Shown: piece after piece, positions 26,281 to 35,500 of the stretch
Layout of the letters: the number at the start of each line of letters is the position of its first letter
Numbering within the stretch: the stretch's first letter is position 1
Made by a program: the position numbers and the translations under genes
The notes under the pieces: generated by a model
Told to the model about the DNA's origin: nothing
The model's database searches: none
The model's input: only the letters and a program-made list of their open reading frames with translations
Assembly (NCBI RefSeq): GCF_026341775.1
Contig: NZ_JAPEOB010000001.1
Location: 3,658,001 to 3,722,000, forward strand
DNA length: 64,000 nucleotides
From: Streptomyces sp. NBC_00654
GTDB lineage: Bacteria > Actinomycetota > Actinomycetes > Streptomycetales > Streptomycetaceae
Direction: 5' to 3'

Positions 26281-26323
26281 GGACTGCACACTCAGCGTGT
26301 CCAATTCGGAGGGGTGAGGGGAG

Positions 26324-26422
26324 TTGACGTTGGCCGAGAGCGATGTTCCGACGGTCTTTCTGCTGGTGGGGCTCACTGGCTCGGGGAAGACCACCTATGC
26401 CCAGCGGGTGCTTGAGCCCCGG
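26324..26422 (+). pseudogene. P-loop kinase/AAA protein, N-terminal fragment
   Basis: A TTG start at 26324 after GAGGGGAG begins a P-loop protein (VFLLVGLTGSGKTTYAQRVL, Walker A GLTGSGKT) typical of zeta-toxin-like or nucleotide kinases. After LEPRG, at about 26422, the frame runs into the antisense of a nucleotidyltransferase gene and stops at 26515. Only about 33 codons of the original remain. Confidence 0.7.
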
Positions 26423-26424
26423 GG

Positions 26425-26754
26425 GAACGCATGGACGAACGGCTGGCCTGCGGTCCATGTCTCGGCGGCGAGGATGGGGGCGCCGGGGCCGGCGCCGTCG
26501 TCCTGGACGCGGTAGGAGAAGTCCATGCCGTACGCGGCGCCGCTGCCGAAGTAGGCCGGGGTCTGCGGCTTGCGTGAGGAGATCACGAACAGGACATCCG
26601 TGATCTGGGCCGCCTGCAGTTCATGGACGAGGTGCTCCAGGATCGGCTTCCCTCCGGCGGGCAGCATCTCCTTGGGCAGGATGCGAGTGATCGGGGACAT
26701 CTTGGTCCCGGCTCCGCCGGTGGCCACGACCGCCCTGGTGATCGTGTGCGACAT
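26425..26754 (-). pseudogene. Sugar-phosphate nucleotidyltransferase, N-terminal fragment
   Basis: Starting at ATG 26754, the first 110 residues match the GalU/RmlA-like nucleotidyltransferase family: VVATGGAGTKMSPITRILPK (the usual AAGxGTR becomes ATGGAGTK), EMLPAGGKPILEHLVHEL, and RVQDDGAGPG. At TAGQPFV the homology ends against the P-loop fragment reading the other way. About two thirds of the enzyme, including its catalytic centre, is missing. It is the last gene of the minus-strand sugar operon. Confidence 0.75.
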
Positions 26755-26766
26755 GAGGCACTCCCC

Positions 26767-27831
26767 TCAGGCGCTCGGCCGGGCGGGCGGATTGGCCAGC
26801 CACTCAAGCCAGGTGCCGTAGACGTCGCAGTGGGCCACGACGTCGGAGCGGCTGACGCCGCCGTCGTGACTGGCCATGATCACGCGGGGGGTGTCGTGGC
26901 CGAAGTGGCCGATGGAGATTTCGTGCAGCGGGCGGCGCCGGCTCAGCTCGGCGAAGGTGTCGACGAGACGCTCCCGGCCGCCAGGCGAGCCGAAGATCTG
27001 GTAGATCGACCAGGAGAAGACGAAGAGGAGGTGCTGGTCGGCCGGGGTCTCGTCGACGATGCCAACGAGGTGCTCCTGGGCTGTGCCGGCCAGGATCGTC
27101 GGCGGCGTACGGGCGGCCAGCGCCAGGGCGGAGTTCAGGGTGCGCATCCGCTTGGTCTGCTCGGGCCAGGTGAGGCTGATCAGCCACTCGATGGCCTCGG
27201 GGTCCGTGACGTCCACCGGGTTCGGTTCGATCCCGACCGGGTGGACGAACCGCGTGACATCGAGAGTCAAAGGTGGGGTTCCGCCCCTGACCGCGCAGTG
27301 CACGACAGTGTCCCGGTTGCTGTCCGGCAGGGTGAGCCGGTGACCGTTGTACTCGTAGGTGTAGCGGTCCCAGAGCAGGGTCAGCCCGGCGCTGGCGCCC
27401 ACGTCCACGATCCTGATCGGTCGTCCGTCGTCGAGCTGCTGCTGGAGCGCGGCGAAGGCGGGCAGAAGGACCGAACAGCGGTTGACCTCGTTGGTCTGGA
27501 CGGACCGGGCCCCGATGATCCGCCGGATCTGTCCGGCGTGCTGGCGGCAGAAGTCCGCCAGCAGGTCGATGGCACGGTCGTCTGCCAGGTCCTCGTGGCC
27601 GGTGAAGTAGGAGGCGAGCGGGTGCTGGACACCGCGGCGGAGGACGTGGTGGACGGCCCCGAGCAACATGTTCGGAGCGGGCTGTCCCGGCTGGGTGCAG
27701 GCCGCGAGGGCGAGTAACTCGGGGGTGCGGGCGACCGCGCGGGACAGGGTGGCGTACAGGGGAGACAGGCCCGTCGCCTGCTGGTCGGCGAATTGCCGGA
27801 AGGTCGCGGCGAGTTGGGTGTGGTCGGTCAT
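26767..27831 (-). CDS. DUF2332-family protein
   Basis: 354 residues from ATG 27831 with GGGGTCC upstream; ATG 27843 overlapping the previous stop (TGATG) is an alternative. The length and pattern fit DUF2332: FRQFADQQATGLSPLYATL, then NEVNRCSVLLPAF, IRIVDVGASAGLTLLWDRY (SAM-methyltransferase-like glycine loop), and VDVTDPEAIEWLISLTWPEQ. No biochemical function is known to me. It sits between the RraA-like gene and the nucleotidyltransferase in one operon. Confidence 0.85.
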   Translation of the reverse strand: MTDHTQLAATFRQFADQQATGLSPLYATLSRAVARTPELLALAACTQPGQPAPNMLLGAVHHVLRRGVQHPLASYFTGHEDLADDRAIDLLADFCRQHAGQIRRIIGARSVQTNEVNRCSVLLPAFAALQQQLDDGRPIRIVDVGASAGLTLLWDRYTYEYNGHRLTLPDSNRDTVVHCAVRGGTPPLTLDVTRFVHPVGIEPNPVDVTDPEAIEWLISLTWPEQTKRMRTLNSALALAARTPPTILAGTAQEHLVGIVDETPADQHLLFVFSWSIYQIFGSPGGRERLVDTFAELSRRRPLHEISIGHFGHDTPRVIMASHDGGVSRSDVVAHCDVYGTWLEWLANPPARPSA

Positions 27832-27842
27832 CGGGGACCCCA

Positions 27843-28508
27843 TCAGATGATCTTGTAGCCGGAGTTGGCGAGTTGCTGCACGGCGCCGAGGCTCTGGCCG
27901 CGACGAGCCCACCACTTCTCTGCCTCGGCGCTCATGGACGCATGGGCAGTGGCGATGACGGCCGCGACCTGGTCGCGGGGGACGATCACCGTTCCGTCCT
28001 CGTCCCCGACCACTACGTCCCCGGGGGTAATGCGGACGTTGTCGATGTCCACGGGGACGTTGACCCCGCCGGCCTCTCGGCCGGCGGGGTAGTCGTAGTT
28101 GAGGGGGGTGGTGCCACGGGCGACAGTGGGGAAGGCGATGTGGCGCAACTCGGCGACGTCCCGGACCATGCCATCGACGAGGACTCCGGCGATGCCCCGG
28201 CTCTGCATGTGTGCTGCGGTCACGCCGCCGAAGCACGAGCGTTCCTTGTTCCCGCCGGCCGCGACCACGACGACGTCGCCGGGCAGCGCCAGGTCGATGG
28301 CCGCGCGCCGCACGGTCACGTCCGGGCCCAGCGCGGTGACGGCGCTGCCGCACAGAACCTGGCCCGGGGTCTGAAGGCGCAGGCAGTAGCTGAGTGCGCC
28401 GGTTTTGCCGAGGGCATCCACGATCGAGGCGACCGGGATGCGCGCCAGGGCGGCGATCTCGCTGCGGGCGGCGCGGACGATGTCGGTGCGGATCTCACGT
28501 ACGGACAT
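27843..28508 (-). CDS. RraA-like (dimethylmenaquinone methyltransferase-fold) protein
   Basis: 221 residues from ATG 28508, with GAAAGGTCCC upstream. It has the RraA fold signature: DALGKTGAL, DVVVVAAGGNKERSCFGG and GVLVDGMVRDVAEL, with the Arg-Asp pair used by HMG/CHA aldolases and related enzymes. A large part of the family consists of aldolases or decarboxylases of oxaloacetate-like acids. In this operon, with a SIS sugar isomerase and a nucleotidyltransferase, it may act on a keto-sugar acid. This is inference. Confidence 0.85.
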   Translation of the reverse strand: MSVREIRTDIVRAARSEIAALARIPVASIVDALGKTGALSYCLRLQTPGQVLCGSAVTALGPDVTVRRAAIDLALPGDVVVVAAGGNKERSCFGGVTAAHMQSRGIAGVLVDGMVRDVAELRHIAFPTVARGTTPLNYDYPAGREAGGVNVPVDIDNVRITPGDVVVGDEDGTVIVPRDQVAAVIATAHASMSAEAEKWWARRGQSLGAVQQLANSGYKII

Positions 28509-28523
28509 GGTGGGACCTTTCGT

Positions 28524-29740
28524 TCAGTGGAACGGGGTGTCGGAAAGTTCGCGGAGCGGTGCCAGGTCCTGCGCCATGAGGTCGTCGGACGACAGTGCAG
28601 CGCCAGGGCCGGTTCGGTCCGTGCCAGGACGGCGCGGGTGGTTCGGCACAGCAGATGGGCGACCGACTGCACCAGGGCCGCGAGCGCGAAGTCGTCGACA
28701 CGCGGCAGCCGGAAGTGACGCGCCCCAACGCCGGAATGGCGGGGGCCGTCCCGGTGAAGGAGGAGCGGTCGGGTTCCTGCCACGGTGGCGGCGTTGACGG
28801 CCTCGTGGGTCGTCCTGCTGGCGGAGTCATAGGCCAGGAGGAACACCACGTCGTCGGGATCCGTGCTGCTCAGCTGGTAGCAGACGCCGTGCGCGGGGTC
28901 GGGGTGGTCGTTGTGCATCGCGCTCAGGTCGGCCAGCGAGGGATCGCTGACGACGAGCGGGGGTTGTACCCCCTCGACGCCGAGCGGCGCGTCCCAGGCC
29001 AAGTTGTGTGCGAAATGCTCGCCGACGAGGGCGAGGGGCCCGCCGTCCGGGCACAGCACGTAGATCCGGCGCCGGTATCGGATCGCGTCCGCGACGGCTT
29101 CAGTCGCCTCCCGCAGGAATGCCCCCAGCACCTCGGTATCCACTGCGCCCAGGGCGCGCAGGTGCTGCTCCGCTCGGGCCGACAGGGGCTCCGCGGAGGG
29201 GGCGACCGCGGCGGCGGCCAGGGTCAGCACAGTCAGCATGGCGTCTTCGCTGATCTGCTGATCCGTGGTGCCGGTCGCCCAGACCATCCCGTCGGCCGAC
29301 TCCATCTGGGAACCGTCGCCGCCCACCAGAGCCAACACTGGCACGCGGCGTTCGGCGCAGAGCCGGGCGGCCTCGACAATGTTCGCCGACCGGCCGCTGA
29401 CGCTGGCGACAACGACCAGGTCGACCCGGCTGATGCCGTCGGCGAGCGACCGAGCGAAGGCCGTGCGGTAGTCCTGCTGCTGCGCGCTGTAGGCCAGGGT
29501 CGCCGGGCTCATCATCGCGTCGTTCACCGGTACTCCGGCCTGGGCGTGGAGCTGGAGCAGAGCCGAGCGGACGATCGCAGAGGAGCCGCCGTTGCCGAAG
29601 GCGCGGACTTCGCCGCCACTGGCGGTGGCCTTGGCCAGCAGATCAACAGCAGTACCGCCACGGGTGAGCATGCGGCGGACCGTGTCGCCCACCCCGGTCA
29701 CATACGCATGGGCGAAGTCCTCGTACAGGAGCGCGGTCAT
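28524..29740 (-). pseudogene. SIS-domain sugar isomerase-like protein, frameshifted near the end
   Basis: From ATG 29740 the protein has a SIS domain (VRAFGNGGSSAIVRSALLQL, then VVASVSGRSANIVEAARL, VPVLALVGG) and a second SIS-like half (YVLCPDGGPLALVGEHF). Near 28600 the frame shifts by one base: the open frame continues with Arg/Thr-rich nonsense into the RraA gene, whereas the other frame reads LSSDDLMAQDLAPLRELSD and stops at 28524-28526, just before the RraA ribosome-binding site. I take that as the true end. Only about the last 22 residues are affected, so the protein may still work. A sequencing error is possible. It probably interconverts phosphorylated sugars. Confidence 0.7.
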
Positions 29741-30371
29741 GATGGTTCCTTCCTTCGTCCGGGAACGAGTCCGGCAGGGATAAGCCAGGGCTCGACCACG
29801 GGTGGGAACTCGATGTCGAACAGGCGACGGACCGGGTTAAGGGCCCCGTGCAGATCAAGGGAGTCGAGGCGGCAGTCGACCGGCCGGTCTCCGGGCGCCG
29901 CGTCCGCGACCCCGCCGCGCACGTGATCGACGGGCAGGCCAAACCTGCGCGCGATCAGGAGAGCCATCCGGTACTTGGTCAGCCCGTGCTCCGCACTCCA
30001 GTGGGCAACCGATCCCAGGCCCTTCCCTTCCAACAGGGAACGGGCGAGCTGGCTGCACACCTCGGCGGCCTCGTCCACGTGCGTGGGGTAGCGAACACAC
30101 ACGTCGTCCAGCTCAACCGGTGTGCCGGTCCCTACCTGGCGGGCAATCACGGTCAGATTTGTCTCGGCTGCGAATTGGACCGGTCCGTAGAGCACGGGCA
30201 GCCGCAGGATCGCCGCGTCCGGGCAGGCGGCACGCACGGCTTGCTCGGCGAGGAGCTTCCAGCGGCCGTAGGCGTTCAGCGGATTCGGGAGGCTGTCAGG
30301 CCGGTAGGGCGGCGCAGTTCCGTCAAAGACATAGTCGCTGGAGATGTGCACCAGCCGGGCTCCGCATTGAG
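29737..30371 (-). pseudogene. RmlD-like sugar-nucleotide reductase, N-terminus removed by IS
   Basis: About 210 C-terminal residues of an extended SDR of the dTDP-4-dehydrorhamnose reductase type: LVHISSDYVFDG, then NAYGRWKLLAEQAV (catalytic YxxxK), ILRLPVLYGP, and the substrate domain to the stop overlapping the SIS gene start (ATGA, 29737-29740). The Rossmann NAD-binding half is missing, cut at 30371 by the IS. The operon therefore lost its first gene, and perhaps its promoter, to the insertion. Confidence 0.8.
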
Positions 30372-30470
30372 CACTGTGCATCGTGAAGTTGCAGGTCACG
30401 GGTCTGGTGTGCGCGGGGTTCGGGATGCTCGTGCTGGTCGTGGGCGGATGGCTTCGGCGAAGATCGTCGG

Positions 30471-31310
30471 TCACCGGGAGACTTCGCGGTTCGTCAGGAC
30501 CAGCAGAGCCCTCACCAGCGCGGTCGCCCACTTCGGATCCGTGCGGACCTTGCCGAGGACGCGCCAGTTCTTCAGGTGGGCGAAGCCGTGCTCGACCGGC
30601 GCCCGTACTGCGGCAAGGGCCTTGTTCGACAGCTTCTGCCCTCGCGTGAGCGGCCGGTTCCGGGCGGCCTTGTAGCCGGTGATCACCGCTGGGTCGGCAT
30701 CGGGACCGCTGTCATCGAGCCCGACGAATCCCAGGTCGGCGATCGCTCCGAGCCGGGCCGCCCGCAACTTCTGCGTGAGCTTGGCGTGACGGCAGGCGGT
30801 GATCTCCGAGGTCCGCCCCGGCCGGGCCGCCGAGACCCAGAGCAGTCGGCCCTTGTCGTCGGTGAGCGCGATCACGAGCAGACCATGGTGCTTGTGCTTG
30901 CCCGAGTAGTTCTTCCGGTTTTCCGTCCCGGTGCGCCGCCGGGTGCGGATCAGCGAGCCATCCAGCAGGACCACCCCGCCACCCGTTCGGGCGATTCTCT
31001 TCAGGGCGCGGTCCAGGCGCGGGGCGCGGGCGGCCAGCAGGCCGACGACTTCCCTGACCCACCGTGTCACGGTGGTGCGGTGTATCCCGTTGCCGCCGGC
31101 CAGGTCGCCCGGCCGCTGGTCACAGCGCAGCACCGCCAGCACGATCCCCGCGATCCTTCCCGCGGGCAGCGCCCGCCACCGCGAGCCGATCTTCTTGCAG
31201 TGGCCGCGTATCAGGGTGGCGAGATAGTTCAAAGTGGCGCTCGACAGCGGCAGGCGGGCAGTGTAGACAAGGTCGTCAGGGCCCTCGACGGACCCGTTGT
31301 TTTTCTTCAC
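30471..31310 (-). CDS. IS5-family DDE transposase (copy 1)
   Basis: 279 residues from GTG 31310. An N-terminal HTH region (RTTVTRWVREVVGLLAARAP) is followed by the DDE_Tnp domain: VVLLDGSLIRTRRR (first Asp), AIADLGFVGLDD (second Asp) and VEHGFAHLKNWRV (Glu). The protein is identical to the copy at 39158-39997, so both moved recently or were duplicated together. All catalytic residues are present. Confidence 0.92.
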   Translation of the reverse strand: MKKNNGSVEGPDDLVYTARLPLSSATLNYLATLIRGHCKKIGSRWRALPAGRIAGIVLAVLRCDQRPGDLAGGNGIHRTTVTRWVREVVGLLAARAPRLDRALKRIARTGGGVVLLDGSLIRTRRRTGTENRKNYSGKHKHHGLLVIALTDDKGRLLWVSAARPGRTSEITACRHAKLTQKLRAARLGAIADLGFVGLDDSGPDADPAVITGYKAARNRPLTRGQKLSNKALAAVRAPVEHGFAHLKNWRVLGKVRTDPKWATALVRALLVLTNREVSR

Positions 31311-31373
31311 ACCGAACTCAACTGCCGCCGGGGTTTCGCTGGTTACGGCCTGCCGGGTTTTCTTCCGGCACGG

Positions 31374-31820
31374 TCACCGACGTGCGGTGAACCGCCCGTC
31401 GGGACGTTTGTGCAGCCAGCCGCGATCAGCGAGCTTGGTCATCTTCGCCCGCAGCGGCTCCAGCTTCCCACGCACCGCAACGTCAAGGCCCAGCTCCTCA
31501 CCCACCGCCCTGACCTGGACCGGGCCGTCGGCGGCCTGCACGATCGCCAGGATCATGCGGTAGTCGTCCAGCAGGGCGGTCTCATCGGGATTCTCGCCGC
31601 GGTGCGGGATCAGCAGGACAGCCCGCCCCGCCACCCGGCCGGGAACCGGGGCGGCGGCACCGGCCGCGGCCCGGTCCTGCTCGGCCAGCCGGTTCAGGAC
31701 CCGCTCGGCAATCACCAGCTCCTCCCGCTCGGCCTGGACCTCGGCAAGCTGCTTGGCCAGTTTCTCGGTGAGCACGTCCAGTTCACCCCGTCGAGCCGTG
31801 ATCCGCTCCAGCTCCTGCAT
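31374..31820 (-). CDS. IS accessory protein with coiled coil
   Basis: 148 residues from ATG 31820, with GGGAGG upstream. The N-terminal half is a coiled coil (LTEKLAKQLAEVQAEREELV) and the C-terminal half is a winged-helix-like region (VQVRAVGEELGLDVAVRGKL). It precedes the transposase in the same orientation, and its C-terminal half recurs in copy 2. Its role in transposition is unknown; regulation or target choice is plausible. Confidence 0.75.
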   Translation of the reverse strand: MQELERITARRGELDVLTEKLAKQLAEVQAEREELVIAERVLNRLAEQDRAAAGAAAPVPGRVAGRAVLLIPHRGENPDETALLDDYRMILAIVQAADGPVQVRAVGEELGLDVAVRGKLEPLRAKMTKLADRGWLHKRPDGRFTARR

Positions 31821-32122
31821 CCCCACGCCCTCCCGCGTTCTCCCGGCGTACCGGCCCGGTGACGGATCGTAAGGGCGGCACGGCGGCCGACGCGGCAAAA
31901 CCCGACAACGCCTCCAGCCGGCAGGTCAGACGATCTTCATCGTGGACACCGACCTACAGTCGGCCCCCGCGAAAGGAGGGCCGGGTCGTCGGACGTCGTC
32001 GGTCGCGTGTTCCGGCTCGTCGTCTCGGGGATCGCAGCTTCGCCGAGGGTGGACGTCACGGGCGTGTCACCGTCCGTGTGAGCAAGGGGACGTGGTCGGG
32101 GATGGGGGTGGACGATAGAGGG

Positions 32123-32563
32123 ATGACAGCCAAGATGCGGGCGTGGGTGGGTGGTGTGGTGGCGGGTGCGGCGCTGGTGGGGTTGGCGGTGTATCTCGCG
32201 GCGGTGGGGTTGGACGCGGCGGACAAGTCGGCGAGCGTGGCGGGCCTGTTCGTGGCGATCGCGGGGTTGGTGGTGGCGGTGACCGGGCCACGACGCGAAC
32301 ACTCCCCGCAGGGCGGACAGTCGCTCGCGAACAGTGAGGTGAACGGCGGTGCCGCGCAGGTATCCAACATCGGCGGCAACGTGCGCATCACCCGCCGCGG
32401 CCGCCCCGCGGCGTCCCTGCCTCCGGTGGCGCCGGTACCGCCTCCGTCAGGCGGCGCACCAACGGGGGGCGACGGGCAACGGGTACGCGACAGCACGATC
32501 GTGGGTCCGGTCGACCAGGTGCGGGACACCACCGGGGACGTCGACATCGAGGAGGGTCCGTGA
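32123..32563 (+). CDS. Two-helix membrane protein with amyloid-like motifs (NLR partner A)
   Basis: 146 residues from ATG 32123; ATG 32102 is also in frame. Two hydrophobic helices (VGGVVAGAALVGLAVYLAAV and ASVAGLFVAIAGLVVAVTG) lie in the first 55 residues. A soluble tail then carries two similar motifs: AAQVSNIGGNVRI and, at the very C-terminus, STIVGPVDQVRDTTGDVDI. Its last codons overlap the start of the giant STAND/TPR gene (GTGA, 32560-32563). The same motif occurs at the N-terminus of that protein. I infer a membrane effector or anchor recruited through homotypic motif contacts, like bacterial NLR-associated amyloid motifs. A paralogue lies at 37764-38243. Confidence 0.7.
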   Translation: MTAKMRAWVGGVVAGAALVGLAVYLAAVGLDAADKSASVAGLFVAIAGLVVAVTGPRREHSPQGGQSLANSEVNGGAAQVSNIGGNVRITRRGRPAASLPPVAPVPPPSGGAPTGGDGQRVRDSTIVGPVDQVRDTTGDVDIEEGP

Positions 32564-35500
32564 CCGGCGCCGGCCGCAAGTCCCGTTGGTGGCCCCGCCC
32601 GGGCACCCCGACTGGTTCCGGGGAGGGTTCGGCACGGGAAGACGCCGCGGCGACGCCGACCCACGGGGCGCGGCCGGGCCAGCGGGTGGCGGATTCGGTG
32701 ATATACGGGCCGGTGATCCAGGTCTCCGACACCGTGGGTCCCGTGCACATCGCCACGGGCACGGAGCACCCGTTGTACCGCGTCGGCGCCTTCCCGCGCG
32801 AGCACTCGGCCCCGTCGGTGGGGGCGGCGCGCACGCAGCCGGCACGTCTGTTGCATTCGCGCTACGCGCTGGTCGGCTTCACCGGTCGGGCCGAGGAGCT
32901 GGGGCGGTTGGCGGCGTGGCGGGACGGTTCGGAAGCGGTGTCGGTGAAGCTGCTGCACGGGGCGGGCGGGCAGGGCAAGACGCGGTTGGCCGCCCGTTTC
33001 GCCGCCGACTCGCATGCCGACGGTTGGGAGGTGTTGCAGGCCCGACACGCCGGCGACCCCGCCCCGGCGAACTCCTCGGCGGGCGAGGGCGACGCTCCGG
33101 GTCGGGCCGGCGTGGGGAATCCGCGGGCGGGGGTGTTGTTGGTGGTGGACTACGCGGAGCGGTGGCCGGCCGCGGATCTGTTGGCCATGCTCGCGCACGC
33201 CCCCGCGCAGGGGATACGGGTGCGCGTGTTGTTGGTGTCCCGTCCGGCCGGGTTGTGGTGGCAGACCCTGACCAATCGCCTGGACCGCATGGACCTGGAC
33301 ACCGACGCCCTGTGCCTGCCCCCGCTGACGGACGACCCCGGCACCGACCCGGCAGCCCTTTTCGCCGCCGCCCGTGATCGTTTCGCGCTAGCGTTGGACG
33401 TTCCCGACCCGCACCGGATCCCGGTACCCGCGACATTGGGCGACCGGGAGCGATTCGGGCAGGTGCTGGCGGTGCACATGGCCGCTTTGGTCGCCGTCGA
33501 CGCCCACCGCACCGGCACCCCCACCGTGGACCTGGACGCCCCGGGCCGCATCTCCGGATACCTGCTGGGCCGCGAACGCGACCACTGGCAGAGCCTGCAC
33601 GACAACCGGCGCGTCACTGTCACCGCCGAAACCCTGGCCCACACCGCGTACACCGCCGCCCTCACAGGGACTCTGACCCACGACGACGCCAAGGCAGCCC
33701 TGGCCGCGATCGGCGCGTGCCCCGACCACAGCACCGACCACGCCCTGACCGACCACGCCGTCCCCTACCCCCCGGCCGACCCCCACGCCGGCACCGTCCT
33801 GGAACCGCTCCACCCCGACCGCCTGGCCGAGGACTTCCTCGCCCTCACCACCCCCGGCCACCACCTGACCCACTCCGACCCTGACCCCTGGACCGCCACC
33901 GCCCCCCAACGCCTCCTCCGTCCGCCACCCGACACTCGCACAGGTACCGGGAACAACGGCACCATCGAGGGGCGGGGCCCATGGGCCCGATCCGCCCTCA
34001 CGGTCCTGATCGCGGCCGCCGCCCGCTGGCCCCACGTCACCACCACACAACTCGTCCCCCTGCTCACCACCCGCCCGAACCTCGCGCTCCATGCCGGCGG
34101 CGCCGCCCTGGCCGCCCTCGCCGCCCTGGATGACGTGCCCGTGGAGGTCCTGGAGGCTGTCGACGCCCACCTGCCCGAAGGTCGCCACAGCGACCTCGAC
34201 GCCGGCATTGCCGCCGTCACCGCCCGCCTCACCCCCCACCGCCTCGCCGTCACCACGGACCCGGCCCACCAGGCCGATCTACACGCCGCCCTCGCCAAGC
34301 GCTACGGCAACGCCGGCCTCTACCAACAGGCCCTGGCCGCCGAGGACCAGGCATTGGGCATCCGACGCCGCCTCGCGCAAGAGAACCCCGCCGCGCACGA
34401 ACCCGATCTCGCTAAATCGTTGAACAACCTGTCGATCTGGCTGGGTGAGGTGGGGCGCCGGGCCGAGGGCCTGGCCATGAACGAGGAGGCCGTCGAGATC
34501 CAACGCCGTCTGGCGGGGGCGGATCCCGCCGCGCACGAGCCCACCCTCGCCAAGTCGTTGAACAATCTGTCGGTCCGGTACGGGGACGTGGGGCGACGGG
34601 CCGAGGCACTGGCCGCAATCGAGGAAGCAGTCACGGTCCATCGCCGCCTGACGGATCCCGCCGCGCACGAATCCGACCTCGCCGGCGCGTTGAACACCCT
34701 GTCGATCCGGTACGGCGAGGTGGGGCGGTGGGCCGAGGCACTGGCCGCGATCGAGGAGGCCGTCGAGATCCAACGCCGTCTGGCGGGGGCGGATCCCGCC
34801 GTGCATGAGCACGACCTCGCCAGGTCGTTGAACACTCTGTCGGTCCGGTTCGGGGACGTGGGGCGGCGAGCCGAGGGGCTGGCCGCGATCGAGGAAGCCG
34901 TCACCATCCGACGCCGCCTCGCACACGCCAACCCCGCCGCGCACGAACCCGACCTCGCCAACGCGTTGAACAACCTGTCGTTCCGGCTGGGCGCGGTGGG
35001 GCGGCGGGCCGAGGGGCTGGCCGCGATCGAGGAAGCCGTCACCATCCGACGCCGCCTCGCACACGCCAACCCCGCCGCGCACGAACCCGACCTCGCCAAC
35101 GCGTTGAACACCCAGGCGATCCGATACGGGGCGATGGGGCGACCGGCCGAGGGCCTGGCCGCGATCGAGGAGGCCGTCGCGGTCCATCGCCGCCTGGCGG
35201 GGGCGGATCCCGCCGTGTACGAGCCCGACCTCGCGAACGCGTTGAACACCCAGTCGATCCGATACTGGGCGGTGGGGCGGCGGGCCGAGGGGCTGGCCGC
35301 GATCGAGGAAGCCGTCACCATCCGACGCCGCCTCGCGCAGGCAAACCCCGCCGGGTACGAACCTGACCTCGCGAACGCGTTGAACATCCTGTCGATCTGG
35401 TTCGGGGACCTGGGGCGGCAGGACGAGGGGCTGGCCGCGATTGAGGAAGCCGTCGCGGTCCATCGCCGCCTGGCGGGGGCGGATCCCGCCGTGTACGAGC

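Larger units (their letters stand above)
30372..31950 (-). mobile_element. IS5-family element with accessory ORF, copy 1
   Basis: The right end starts CACTGTGCATCGTGAAGTTG at 30372. The left end is less certain and is placed near 31950, where a weakly matching repeat (CTTCATCGTGGACAC) occurs. It carries a transposase and, upstream of it, a small accessory ORF. Bases 30372-31639 recur in inverted orientation at 38829-40096. It interrupts the RmlD-like gene. Confidence 0.8.
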
